Of a DNA stretch of 22,669 bases, positions 8,031 through 17,100 are shown piece by piece; positions within the stretch are counted from its first letter, which is position 1; each line of letters opens with the position of its first letter. The translations under genes and the position numbers were made by a program. The DNA is taken from the NCBI GenBank assembly GCA_046541195.1, contig JBKHDT010000037.1, forward strand, positions 1 to 22,669, in the 5' to 3' direction. A model generated the notes under the pieces. It did no database searches, was not told where the DNA came from, and saw only the letters and a program-made list of their open reading frames with translations. The DNA comes from JBKHDT01 sp046541195. GTDB taxonomy: Bacteria > Pseudomonadota > Gammaproteobacteria > Halothiobacillales > Halothiobacillaceae.

Positions 8031-9868
8031 GGCGGCGGGGAGAATCCCTGACGATCCTGGTGCTGAGGCTTGCGGCCGCGCAGCTGCGTAGCGACTGGAT
8101 TCTCACTCTTTGCCTGGTGATCGCCCTGGCGGCAGTCATCGCGCCCCTCCTGGTGCTGATGGGCCTCAAGCATGGCACCATCGAAACGCTCCGGGAGCGC
8201 CTGGTCGAGGACCCGGTTTTCCGGGAAATCCGCCCGGCGCAGACTCGGGAATACCCACCCGAGTGGTTCGATTCGGTTTCCGCGCGCGGCGAGGTTGCCT
8301 TTGTCACACCCACCGTGCTGCCGCTCTCGTCGGTCCTTCAGGTGGTGGACCCGGGACAGGGACGTCCGGTGGTGTACGACCTTATTCCGACCGGTCCGGG
8401 GGATCCGCTTTTGAGCGAGAACGGCGCTACGATTCCGGGGGCAGGGGAGGTGGTACTCTCGTCCGAGGCCGCGCGACAGCTGGACGTGCAGCCGGGCGAT
8501 TCGCTGGATGTGCGCGTGACCCGAAGCCGTGCCGGGCGCAGCGAGGTGGTGGCCCACCAGTTGACCGTTGCCTCGGTGCTCGATCCGCGCGCAGGGCGCT
8601 TGCCGCGCCTGTACGCCCCGCTTGACTATGTACTGGATGTTGAAGCCTACAAGGAAGGCTTTGCGGCGCCCGAGCGCGGCTGGCCGGGCAGCACGCCCGA
8701 GCCGCACCTGAGCTACGACGGCGCGCTGCTTTTTCTGGAGGCGCCGCTGCCGCCGATCGAGCGCACGGGGCTGGTAATCAACACCGGCGTGGCCCAGCTG
8801 GTCGAAGCCCCCGAAGCCCTGGTCCGCCAGACGCTGGGCCGTTTGCCGAAGCCGGACCTGGTGGTCTACTGGCTGGCGACGCCGGGCAACACGCTCAAGC
8901 CCGCGCAGTTGCGGCTGCTCGACCAGAAGCTGCGCGGGCGGGAACGTCTGCTGATGCCCTTCGTGAACTCCGTGGTGCTGCAGGATGACCAGGGCGGGAC
9001 GCTGGAGGTGCTCGGTCGTTCGCTTTCCCCCGCGCAGGCCCGGTTTGTCGGCGTGCCGCCGGTGCCCTGGGGCGCGGCGACCGGCAGGGCGCCGGACGGC
9101 GAGCGGCTCGGCGCGATACTCTGGCCTTCGGACCTGGATGCGCGGCAATACCAGGACCGGGTGACGTTTCGGGGCGCCTCGACGATCGAGCTGCCGCTGA
9201 CCGCCAGGGGGACGACTGCCGAGTCACGCCCGGTGGTTCCGCTGGAGGTCCTGGCGGCACTGCGTACCGGGATGGAGCGGCCCCTGGCGCTTTCCGGGGA
9301 CGGCGACGGCCTGCTCATGGCCCGGGGCGGTTTCAGGGGCTTTCGTCTTTATGCCGACCGCATTGACTCGGTGCCCGGGCTGGTCGACTGGCTGGCGGAG
9401 CAGGAGATCGAGGTCATTGCCGAAGTCGAGGCGATCGTGCGTATCCAGGTGCTCGATACCGGGCTGGGCCGGATCTTCTGGCTGATCGCGATCCTCGGGA
9501 TCAGCGGCGGGACAGCCGTACTGATTGCCAGTCTCTATGCGGCCGTCGAGCGGCTGCGTCGGGATCTGGGCGTGCTGAGGCTGCTGGGCCTGGCACGGCG
9601 GCACGTGTTTTTCTTTCCCGTGGTCCAGGGGGTGCTGATCGCGGCAATGGGTCTGGTGGCGGCACTGGCCTCCTACTGGGTCATTGCCACGGCCATCAAC
9701 CAGGGGTTTGCCGATGCCCTGGAACCCGGGGAGCAATTTTGCACGCTGGCACCGGCGCATTTGGCGCTGGCGGTGGTCGGCACGCTGGGGCTGGCCGGGC
9801 TGGCCTCGCTGGCTGCTGCCTGGCGGGCTACCGGGATCGACCCCGCGGAGGCGATTCGTGAACACTGA
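8027..9868 (+). CDS. FtsX-type ABC permease with large periplasmic domain, TagS-like
   Basis: 613 residues from the ATG at 8027, chosen because it overlaps the ATPase stop as ATGA; an in-frame TTG at 8009 is less likely. One transmembrane segment lies at about 24-46, then a periplasmic domain of some 430 residues, then three segments at about 481-504, 527-552 and 577-600. This 1+3 topology, the YAAVERLRRDLGVLRLLG stretch after TM2 and the C-terminal DPAEAIREH are typical of the MacB/LolC/FtsX superfamily. Such permeases usually do not form a channel but pass ATP-driven motion to periplasmic partners. Its partners here would be the vWA protein and the cysteine-free FGE homologue. The TagS assignment comes from gene order. 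Confidence 0.88.
   Translation: MRRRGESLTILVLRLAAAQLRSDWILTLCLVIALAAVIAPLLVLMGLKHGTIETLRERLVEDPVFREIRPAQTREYPPEWFDSVSARGEVAFVTPTVLPLSSVLQVVDPGQGRPVVYDLIPTGPGDPLLSENGATIPGAGEVVLSSEAARQLDVQPGDSLDVRVTRSRAGRSEVVAHQLTVASVLDPRAGRLPRLYAPLDYVLDVEAYKEGFAAPERGWPGSTPEPHLSYDGALLFLEAPLPPIERTGLVINTGVAQLVEAPEALVRQTLGRLPKPDLVVYWLATPGNTLKPAQLRLLDQKLRGRERLLMPFVNSVVLQDDQGGTLEVLGRSLSPAQARFVGVPPVPWGAATGRAPDGERLGAILWPSDLDARQYQDRVTFRGASTIELPLTARGTTAESRPVVPLEVLAALRTGMERPLALSGDGDGLLMARGGFRGFRLYADRIDSVPGLVDWLAEQEIEVIAEVEAIVRIQVLDTGLGRIFWLIAILGISGGTAVLIASLYAAVERLRRDLGVLRLLGLARRHVFFFPVVQGVLIAAMGLVAALASYWVIATAINQGFADALEPGEQFCTLAPAHLALAVVGTLGLAGLASLAAAWRATGIDPAEAIREH
9847..9851 (+). promoter_or_regulatory. Ribosome binding site deciding the GTG start at 9858
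   Basis: GGAGG sits inside the end of the permease gene, 6 bases before GTG 9858. This supports an 11-base gene overlap and argues against the in-frame ATG at 9876, whose upstream bases contain no such motif. Confidence 0.5.
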
Positions 9869-11585
9869 CTGGCAAATGGGCCCGACACGGTCGGGCCGCG
9901 TGAAGAGCGTCCCGAAGCCGTTTCAGCGGGGGATTCGTGGCCTCTTGGCGGCATTGCTCGTGTTGCTCGCGCACGGCCTGGCGCAGGCCGACTCCCCGGC
10001 GGCGCAGAAGCTGTTCAATCCCCAGCCGGCCGAGGATGACCTGCTGCTGCCCATGCCCGATGGCGCCCAGATGGCCTTTCGACGGGTGGCTGTGCCGGGG
10101 GCGGGATTCTGGGGCGACGAGACACGCATCATCCAGATCGGCGATGCCACCGGCGGCGTGTTCGAGGGTCTGCAAAGGACACAGATTTCCGGCTCCTTCG
10201 AGGACGAGTCCGGTCGGTGGTACCTGGTAATCGCCAAGTACGAGCTGACCATCGCCCAGTTCGTGGCGGTCATGGGCCTGCCGGCCCTGCTCGAGATCAG
10301 CGCGGACCCCGAGATCGCCCGCCTGCCGGACATGCGTCCGCGGGAGCGCCTGGAAAAGCTGGCCCAGCCGCTGACCTACGTCCGTTACCGGGATATCCAG
10401 GAATTCGTGGCGCGTTACAACGACTGGCTCTTCGATTCCGATCACCCCGAGCGCCGCGCCAACCTGCCGGTGCTCGACGGGGTGCCGGGTTTCATCCGGC
10501 TGCCGACCGAGGAAGAGTGGGCCTTCGCCGCCCGCGGTGGTGCCGCCGCATTGGCCGAAGGGCGGTTCAACGACCGGCTGCCCTTTGCGGCCGCCGAGCT
10601 GGACGCCCACGCCTGGCATCTGGGCAATGCCAGGCATGCCCTGCGTCCGGTCGGTCTGCGGGCACCGAACCGGCTGGGTCTTTACGACATGCTCGGCAAC
10701 GCCCAGGAAATGACGGGCACCCGGTTCCGGCCCGAGTTCGGCCAGGGAAAGCCGGGCGGCATCGCGGTGCGCGGCGGCAGCGTCTCCACGCCGCAGGGGG
10801 AGATTCGCAGTGCGCTTCGTGCCGAACTCGACGAATATGCCTGGGACGCGGAAAGCCAGCGGATGCAGCCGCGGCGTTCGTTCAACACCGGTGTGCGGCT
10901 GGCCATTGGCGGCAACGTGATCCTGGACAGCGAGCAGCAGGCGCGGATCGAGACCGAGTACGCCCGGTATCGGGAGACGATGCGCGCGGCCACGCCGGCG
11001 GGACGCAGTCTCGACAACCTGGTGGCGCAGGCCTCCGGGCAGCTCGACGACATGGACGCACTGCTTGATGCGCTGATCGCGGACAATCCCGCGTTGAGCG
11101 AGCCGCTTGGCCGACTCAAGGCACAGTCGGAGCAGGCGCGTGTCCAGCTGGCACAGGCCGAGCGGGTCCGGGCCCGCAGCCTGGTGCAGGATGCCGCCCG
11201 CAATGGCGCCAATCTGAGCTTTCACGTTTCCAAGCTGCCGTCGCTTGAGTCCGCGCTCGAGAGCGCCCGCAAGCTCGCCGAGCTGTCGACCCGGTACGAG
11301 GCTAGGCTGGCAGAGGTTCAGACCCTGATCAATGCCCAGCAAACCGCCATCGAGGAACAGCTTGCGGGCTACGGCGACAAGTTGGCCGAGCTGGGTGATA
11401 CCGGTCCGGATCACGTCGCCGCCGCCTTCGAGACGCTGGGCGAGCGGCGAATGACCGACCGGGAGCGCGCGGTGGTGGCGCTGCTTGAGACGCATATTGC
11501 CCGTTACCGGAAAATGCGCCGCCCCGAACCCGAGCGCTGGCGCACGGATTTCACAGACCGCTTTACGGATTTCGAGAAACCCTGA
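9858..11585 (+). CDS. Cysteine-free formylglycine-generating-enzyme (FGE/SUMF1) homologue with coiled-coil tail, TagR-like
   Basis: 575 residues from GTG 9858, which has a good upstream GGAGG and overlaps the permease by 11 bases. A signal peptide or anchor lies at about 24-45 (RGIRGLLAALLVLLAHGLAQA), so the protein is periplasmic. The FGE-sulfatase fold covers about 75-352: KYELT (127-131), RLPTEEEWAFAARGG (214-228), GLYDMLGNAQEM (274-285), VRGGS (304-308) and GVRLAIGG (345-352). I find no cysteine anywhere, whereas true FGE enzymes need an active-site Cys pair, so it should be a binding protein. TagR of the Pseudomonas type VI control relay is such a non-enzymatic FGE relative and acts on PpkA in the periplasm. 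Residues about 355-540 are an Ala/Glu/Gln/Arg-rich helical region, probably a coiled coil. An unrelated structural role remains possible. Confidence 0.85.
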   Translation: MNTDWQMGPTRSGRVKSVPKPFQRGIRGLLAALLVLLAHGLAQADSPAAQKLFNPQPAEDDLLLPMPDGAQMAFRRVAVPGAGFWGDETRIIQIGDATGGVFEGLQRTQISGSFEDESGRWYLVIAKYELTIAQFVAVMGLPALLEISADPEIARLPDMRPRERLEKLAQPLTYVRYRDIQEFVARYNDWLFDSDHPERRANLPVLDGVPGFIRLPTEEEWAFAARGGAAALAEGRFNDRLPFAAAELDAHAWHLGNARHALRPVGLRAPNRLGLYDMLGNAQEMTGTRFRPEFGQGKPGGIAVRGGSVSTPQGEIRSALRAELDEYAWDAESQRMQPRRSFNTGVRLAIGGNVILDSEQQARIETEYARYRETMRAATPAGRSLDNLVAQASGQLDDMDALLDALIADNPALSEPLGRLKAQSEQARVQLAQAERVRARSLVQDAARNGANLSFHVSKLPSLESALESARKLAELSTRYEARLAEVQTLINAQQTAIEEQLAGYGDKLAELGDTGPDHVAAAFETLGERRMTDRERAVVALLETHIARYRKMRRPEPERWRTDFTDRFTDFEKP

Positions 11586-11632
11586 TCCGGGTGGTGTAGC
11601 CGCCCGATATTCCATTGCATGAGGACTTGATC

Positions 11633-12277
11633 ATGAAAACGCCCAGATATCTGCTGCCTTTGGTCGCGACGACCCTGATGGTGTCCGGTTGCGCCACCAT
11701 GGATGACGGAGACCGAACCCGAGCCGAGGGCTCCGCTGCCGGTGCGGTCCTCGGTGGCCTGATCGGCTATGCCATCGGCGACAGTCGCGGTGCGGCGATC
11801 GGTGCCGCGCTCGGGGCCGGTGCGGGCTTTGCCGTCGGCAACGAGATTGCCAAGCGCAAGGAGGCCTATGCCACCACCGAGGCGTTCCTGGACGGGGAAA
11901 TTGCCCGCGTCGAGGAGTTCAACGACACCACGGTCGCCTACAACCGGCAGGTTCGCGCCGAGATTGTCCGGCTCGAGGCCGAAGCGGACCAGATGCGCGC
12001 CCGGGCCGATTCCGGCGAGTTGACGCGGGCCGAACTCGAAAGCGAGCGGACCGCCCTGACCAACCGGATCGAGAAGAGCCGCAATCTCGAGAAGTCGCTG
12101 GCGCAGGAACTGGAAGTCCAGCAGCAGATTCTGGCCGAGGAAAGCGAGGACCGGCCGGCAGACGATCCGTACATCGCGCGCCTGACCGACGAGGTGGCCG
12201 AGCTTCAGCGCAACCTCGAACAGCTTCGGGATGACAGCGCCCAGCTGGCCAGCATCGACGAGAGGTTGTCCGTATGA
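11633..12277 (+). CDS. Lipoprotein with glycine-zipper and coiled coil, possible TagQ counterpart
   Basis: 214 residues from ATG 11633, with GAGGA at 11621-11625; an upstream in-frame TTG at 11615 is less likely. The signal peptide ends in lipobox VSGC (17-20). The residue after C20 is Ala, not Asp, so the Lol rule predicts the outer membrane. Residues about 36-75 are a Gly/Ala-rich stretch of GxxxG motifs (GAVLGGLIGYAIG, GAAIGAALGAGAGFAVG), as in 17-kDa-antigen-like outer-membrane lipoproteins. The remainder, about 80-214, is charged and helical, a likely coiled coil reaching into the periplasm. It comes 47 bases after the FGE-like gene. In the type VI control relay TagQ is the outer-membrane lipoprotein; the equivalence here is by position and localisation only. 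Confidence 0.83.
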   Translation: MKTPRYLLPLVATTLMVSGCATMDDGDRTRAEGSAAGAVLGGLIGYAIGDSRGAAIGAALGAGAGFAVGNEIAKRKEAYATTEAFLDGEIARVEEFNDTTVAYNRQVRAEIVRLEAEADQMRARADSGELTRAELESERTALTNRIEKSRNLEKSLAQELEVQQQILAEESEDRPADDPYIARLTDEVAELQRNLEQLRDDSAQLASIDERLSV

Positions 12278-12819
12278 ACAGCCGAATCGGAATGGTGAAC
12301 GGCCTGGCCTGCATCCTGCTGCTCGGTGGTTGCGCCACCTCGGACGACCCCCGGGAGGGTGGTTTCTTCGGTGGGGTCAGCGGAATCAGCAGCGGCGCCT
12401 ACGACGAGCGTGTCCGGACGCGGGAGGAACGCCTTGCCGCCCTGCGGGCAGCCCAGCAGGATCTGGCCGCCGAGCAGGGGGAGCTCGACCGCTCGCGCAG
12501 CGAGGCCGAGCAGGTGCTGGCCGCCGAGCAGCGGCGACTGGCCGCCCTCCAAGGGGACATCGACGAACTGGACGGCCGCGTGGCACGACTCGCGGCGGAA
12601 GACGACGCCAGTGCCGGACGGATTGCGCAGCTGCGCACCCGTATTGATTCGCTTCAGCAGGACATGACGCGCCAGCAGGACGCGCTCGATTCGCTCGAAG
12701 GCAGCGGGATCAGCGATTCCGAGCTGGACCGGCGTCGTCGCGAGCTGCTGGCTCAGCGCGAGGCGCTGCGCAAGGAGTACGACCTGCTCATGTCGCTGAC
12801 CATGGACCTGGCGCGCTGA
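12274..12819 (+). CDS. Second coiled-coil lipoprotein
   Basis: 181 residues; its ATG overlaps the stop of the preceding lipoprotein (ATGA), so the two are probably made together. Lipobox LGGC lies at 17-20, with Ala next to C20, again predicting the outer membrane. A short Gly-rich linker (GGFFGGVSGISSG) is followed by a long charged helical region, about residues 48-175, rich in Glu, Arg, Gln, Leu and Ala, expected to be a coiled coil; its ends RREL and REALRKEY are typical. No enzymatic motif is seen. It may pair with the upstream lipoprotein through coiled coils. No specific family is recognised. Confidence 0.8.
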   Translation: MNSRIGMVNGLACILLLGGCATSDDPREGGFFGGVSGISSGAYDERVRTREERLAALRAAQQDLAAEQGELDRSRSEAEQVLAAEQRRLAALQGDIDELDGRVARLAAEDDASAGRIAQLRTRIDSLQQDMTRQQDALDSLEGSGISDSELDRRRRELLAQREALRKEYDLLMSLTMDLAR

Positions 12820-12930
12820 TCGTTCGGTGGGTAGCGCAAGGAACACCCTCGCCGGCCCCTGCGCGCAAGGCGGTTGCAGGCTCGCCTGGACCGCCGCCCG
12901 GCAAGGTCCGCGCGACGTCGGTGGCGCGGC

Positions 12931-14001
12931 ATGAGTTCGCGTTCCGGCTGGAGGAGCCTTTCAACAGCCCGTCAAGGTGCCTTGACGGCGCTGCTGATGG
13001 CGCTGCTCGTGGTGGCAGGTCCGCTGGGTGCCGACGAGCGGCAGATCGTCGAGATTCTCGAACAACGGGCCTTGCATCATCCGCCGCCGGCGTTGCTTGA
13101 ACGGTTGCCGGAAGATCCTCAGGCGATTCTGGAGCAGATCGATCCGCATGCCCGCCTGTTCGCGGCCGGGACCGAAACGTTGCCCCGACTGCCGGACGCG
13201 CACGTCGGTATCGGGGCCCAGCTGGGACAGGCCGGTGCAAGGACCGTGCTGCTGCCCTACCAGGACGGGCCGGCCGACCGTGCCGGAATCGCGATGGGCG
13301 CGCGCCTGCTGGCGATTGACGGCGAGGAGGTGTCCGACCTGTCGTTGCCCGAGGTTGCGCGGCGGCTGGACGGACCGCAGGGCACCGTGGTGACCCTGCG
13401 GATCGCGGCTGCGGGAGCGCCATCGCGCCCGGTGCGTGTTGTTCGATCGCGTTACCGGCCCCTGACCGTGGAGACGGTGGACCTGGCAGACGGGCAGGCA
13501 TTCCGGGTCCGGCGTTTTCGAACCGGCCTCACGACTCCGGCCCTGTCGGCACATCTGGGCGGGCAGGGGGAAGTGAATGGCCAGCGGCCCTGGGTGATCG
13601 ACCTGCGCTACAGCGGGGGCGGCGACGTGTTCGAGGCGCTGGATGTGGCCGGCCTGTTCCTGCCCGAGGGCGCCCAACTGGCCGCCTTCGAGGATCGGGC
13701 CGGGCAGCGCGAATCGTTCGTCAACCGCCGGTCCGGTGCGGTGCGAAGGCCGCTGATCCTCTGGATCGGCCCGGAGACGGCCAGTGCCGCCGAGGTCCTG
13801 GCGGCAATCCTGCAGTATCACGGGCGCGCCGAGCTGCGCGGGCTGCCCAGCCGGGGAAAGTGCAGCATACAGACCGATGTGCCGCTGGATGACGGACGGG
13901 TACTGCGTTTCACCGAGCGACGCGTGGTGCTGCCGGATGGCAGCAGTTGCGACGGGCAGCCCCTGCAACCGGAAGGTCCGTTGCCTGAAGACATCGAATG
14001 A
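12931..14001 (+). CDS. PDZ / S41 C-terminal-processing protease, exported
   Basis: 356 residues from ATG 12931; a TTG at 12874 in the same frame would only add a basic extension. A signal peptide or anchor lies at about 12-34. A PDZ domain spans about 92-158 (VGIGAQLG, DGPADRAGIAMGARLLAIDG). The S41 core follows: WVIDLRYSGGG (221-231), GPETASAAEVL (280-290) and LPSRGKCSIQ (305-314). S285 and K310 match the Ser/Lys dyad of Prc and CtpA; their spacing of 25 equals that of S452 and K477 in E. coli Prc, so the protease should be active. It lies 111 bases after the second lipoprotein, so it may belong to the same operon. Its substrates could be local envelope proteins (inference). It is shorter than Prc and close to compact CtpA-type enzymes. 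Confidence 0.87.
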   Translation: MSSRSGWRSLSTARQGALTALLMALLVVAGPLGADERQIVEILEQRALHHPPPALLERLPEDPQAILEQIDPHARLFAAGTETLPRLPDAHVGIGAQLGQAGARTVLLPYQDGPADRAGIAMGARLLAIDGEEVSDLSLPEVARRLDGPQGTVVTLRIAAAGAPSRPVRVVRSRYRPLTVETVDLADGQAFRVRRFRTGLTTPALSAHLGGQGEVNGQRPWVIDLRYSGGGDVFEALDVAGLFLPEGAQLAAFEDRAGQRESFVNRRSGAVRRPLILWIGPETASAAEVLAAILQYHGRAELRGLPSRGKCSIQTDVPLDDGRVLRFTERRVVLPDGSSCDGQPLQPEGPLPEDIE

Positions 14002-14013
14002 CCCGAAAGCCGC

Positions 14014-14041
14014 GCCCGGCCCGTGCATGGGGCGGCCGGGC
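14014..14041 (+). other. GC-rich 8-bp stem-loop between protease and propeller genes
   Basis: GCCCGGCC (14014-14021) and GGCCGGGC (14034-14041) form a perfect stem with a 12-base loop, starting 13 bases after the protease stop. No T-tract follows, so it may be a weak terminator, an mRNA-stabilising element or chance. Confidence 0.35.
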
Positions 14042-14117
14042 GGGGAAGTCACGCCGCAGGACGGGTGGGCCGCCGCGATCGTGGCTGCAGACCGGCCTTC
14101 GTGAAGATCACCGCATT

Positions 14118-14125
14118 AAGGAGAG
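14118..14125 (+). promoter_or_regulatory. Strong Shine-Dalgarno setting the start at 14131
   Basis: AAGGAGAG lies just before ATG 14131. It selects this start over one 36 codons upstream at 14023, and the protein then opens with a normal signal peptide. Confidence 0.7.
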
Positions 14126-14130
14126 ATGGA

Positions 14131-17100
14131 ATGAACAAGCGCTCGCAGGCAAAGACGCGCGTCATGTTGGCCTCGGCAGCCCTTGCGCTGCTCGGGAGTA
14201 TTGCAATCGCCGGCGAGTCGCACGCCGAACCGCGATCGTGGAAGGTCCTGGAAATCGACGGAGTCTTCGAGCATGCCACCGGTCCCGAGGACCTGCCGGC
14301 CCTGAGCAGCCGGTCGCCGGTGACGCCACGCATGCTGATGGCCTACGGCCAGCTGCCGCCACAAGTCATGACCCTGGCCCTCGCGCTGCGCACGCAGGGC
14401 ATCGACATCCTCTCGGCGGACGTGGACACGCTGGTCGACATCCACGCGAAGGTCCGTGCCGGGGAAATCGAGGCCGACGGTGCGGTGCTCGATCACTTGA
14501 TCGGCATCATCCAGGGCCGCGGGTTTCTGGAATGGTCCGAGCTCGAGCCGGGCTCCGAGGTGCAGCTGGATGATGACACCCTGGTGCGGGGACGTGGCGA
14601 GTTGCTGCTGGAGGACCCGGAAGGGGCCAAGGCGCGGCTGCTGCTCTCGGGCGAAACGGTCCCGGCCGCGCGCATCAGCCCGATCGAGGCGCCGAGCTGG
14701 GGCGAGGCTCCGGGAATCCGGACCTTCCGGTCGCCCGCGTACCTGCGCGGTCGCGTTGCACTGCCGCTCGATGCGGGGCTGGCCGCGGTGGTTCCGGCAC
14801 CGCAGGGCGGATACCTGGCCGCGATCACGCTCGTCGGCCAGACCGGCGGGCCGCAGACGGTGTTCATGCGGCGGGATGGCAAGGGCCGGCTGCTTTGGTC
14901 GTCCATGCCGACGGCGGGGACCCACCTGCTGCCGGAAGTCCTGCTGCCGGTGGCGGATGCCGGCTACCTGGTGGCGGGAACCGGGCCGGTCATCCGGTTT
15001 GACGATCAGGGGCGGACCGTCTGGCGCATCGAACCCGAGGCGCTGGATGCGCTTTCCGTGACGGCGGCGGCGCGGGGTTCGGACAGCGTGCTCCTGGCCG
15101 GACGGGAAACGGAGGATGGCCAGGCCGTGCTGGTCGCGATCGATGGCGCAGGGACCGTGCTGTGGCGCACGGCGGTACCGGGTCTTGGCGCGGTCGACCA
15201 CCTGGTTGCGCTGGACGGGGGCGGCTGGGCGCTGGCCGGCACATCGGCTGAGGGCGAGACGACGATGGCGGTCGTGGATGCCCAGGGCGAGATCCGCTGG
15301 CAGGCACCGCCCGATTCGGGCCTCGCGCCGTCTGCCGTCGAGGCGATGGGCGCGCGTGCGGACCTGGGAGTGATTTTGGCGGGACAGGCGGACGGCGGTG
15401 GGCTGTGGCTTCGCAGGCTCGATCCGGAAACTGGTGACGTGGCGGATTTCCCGCTCGGCGGTGCCGAGATGATCGGCGCGATCAACTCGGTGCATGCCGT
15501 GACCTTCGATGCCTCGGGCGATTTGCTGATTGGCGGCGAGGCACGCACCGAGAATGCCTGGCTGGCCCGGGTCGGGTCGGACGGCCAGGTGGCCTGGTTC
15601 CGGGAGTACGGCCTGGAGGACGTTCATGAAACCTTGCTGGACGTGCACCCCGTCGGGGATTCCCTGGTTGCGCTGGGCAGGTTGCGGGCCGGCTCGCCTC
15701 GGAACCTGCCCGAGGTCTGGGTGATGCAGGCCGACGAGTCGGGCAAGCCGCTGGCTTATCCGCCGTTGCCCGAACCCGTGGCCGAATTTGCGCAGGAGTT
15801 GCAGGGTGCGCTGGCGCAGGCGGCGCCCGTGGTCTCGACGCTGGGGGACCCGGAGTTTCATGTCGGTGAGGACGGAACAGTGGATCTCGCGCTGCCCTGG
15901 CTGACCCTGAAGACCGACTGGGACTTCGCGCGTTACGTGCGTCATGTCGAGTGGGTCGTGGGTGATGTCCATGCGGGTCTTGGATCGGTGAAGGATGGAC
16001 TTCGGCCGGTGAGCCTGCGCCTGCCGGAGGTCGTCGAGGTGCGTGATCCCAACAACGGGCTGGCCGGCCGCCTGGGGCTTGCGGATCTGGACTTCGACGC
16101 GACCTGGGACCAGAACGCGGGGCTGTTGCGTTCATTGAATCTGGTCGCGGACGATGTGCTGCTTGATCTGCACCCGCAGGAAGATCTGATGGGTGCTGCT
16201 GCCGCCGAAACCGCGTTGGCGCAGGCACAGGGGCAGGATGTACCGCGCAGCCTGCGGTTCGGGCACGTGGCGCTCAAGACGGCGACCGAAGCACGGGATG
16301 ACGGGCTCTACGATGCACCGCTGACGTTCACGCTTCGGGATGTCGCGCTCGACTCGTTCATCGATCCGCCGCTGCTGCAGTTCGGGCGGGTCGAGTTCAC
16401 GACGCGACAAACGGACATGGACCTGGCGGAACTGGTTCAAATGGGGCAGCTTCGTGAGCAACATCAGGTGTTTGCATCGGAGAACCCCATCGAGATGTTC
16501 GGCCAGATCGTCAGCATGGTTGGCAATCCGGCCGGCCAACTGGCAATCGAGGGCCTGCGTGCTCGTGGGGATTCCGAAAAGCGGTACCTGCAGCTAGACA
16601 AGCTGGATGCGGACCTGGGGCTGAAACGCGCAGAAGGTGATGCTCGGCGGCGTGATCTCTGGGCGCGGCTGAATGTCGAGGGACTGGGTTTCTCAGACGG
16701 AGACCGCCGTCAGACGGTCCTTTTCGATCTCGGGCGACTGGCCATCGACGGCTCGCTCGAGGATATTTCCCCGCTGGCCATTATCCAGCTGGTACTGGCA
16801 TCGGTGATGTCGGGTGAGGTGGATGAGCCGACCTTGCTGGCGCTCTCCCAGCAGCTCTACTCGCGGTTTGCGGTGACGTTGGATGTTGACCGGTTCAGCG
16901 GCTTGGAGGAGGGCAGCCAGGAGCAACCACAACCCTTTGGGCTCGAGAAGCTTCGGTTCGGGACCGAGGTTGTGGATCTGGACTCCCCCGCGCCGAGCCT
17001 GTCCTTCTCGCTGGCCCACGACGGCCTGACCATTCCCCCGGTACTGATCGCGGAGGATCCTTTTGTGGGGCAGCTGCCCCGGCGCACCGACCTGGCACTG

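Noticed and set aside
9858..11585. Active sulfatase-maturing enzyme
   Set aside because: No cysteine in the protein and no sulfatase gene in the window.
9828..11615. 595-codon open frame on the minus strand opposite the FGE-like gene
   Set aside because: Same reason: no domain, shadow composition, and the plus strand carries the FGE motifs.
5106..12819. Plain LolCDE or MacB export system
   Set aside because: Not excluded, but one permease with an FGE homologue and a vWA protein beside it fits the Tag relay better; no LolA/LolB, MacA or TolC-like gene is present.
13998..14573. Reading frame of 191 codons starting with an ATGA overlap at the protease stop
   Set aside because: It runs into the well-supported gene at 14131 in another frame, is Arg/Gly-rich like a high-GC shadow, and has no recognisable domain.
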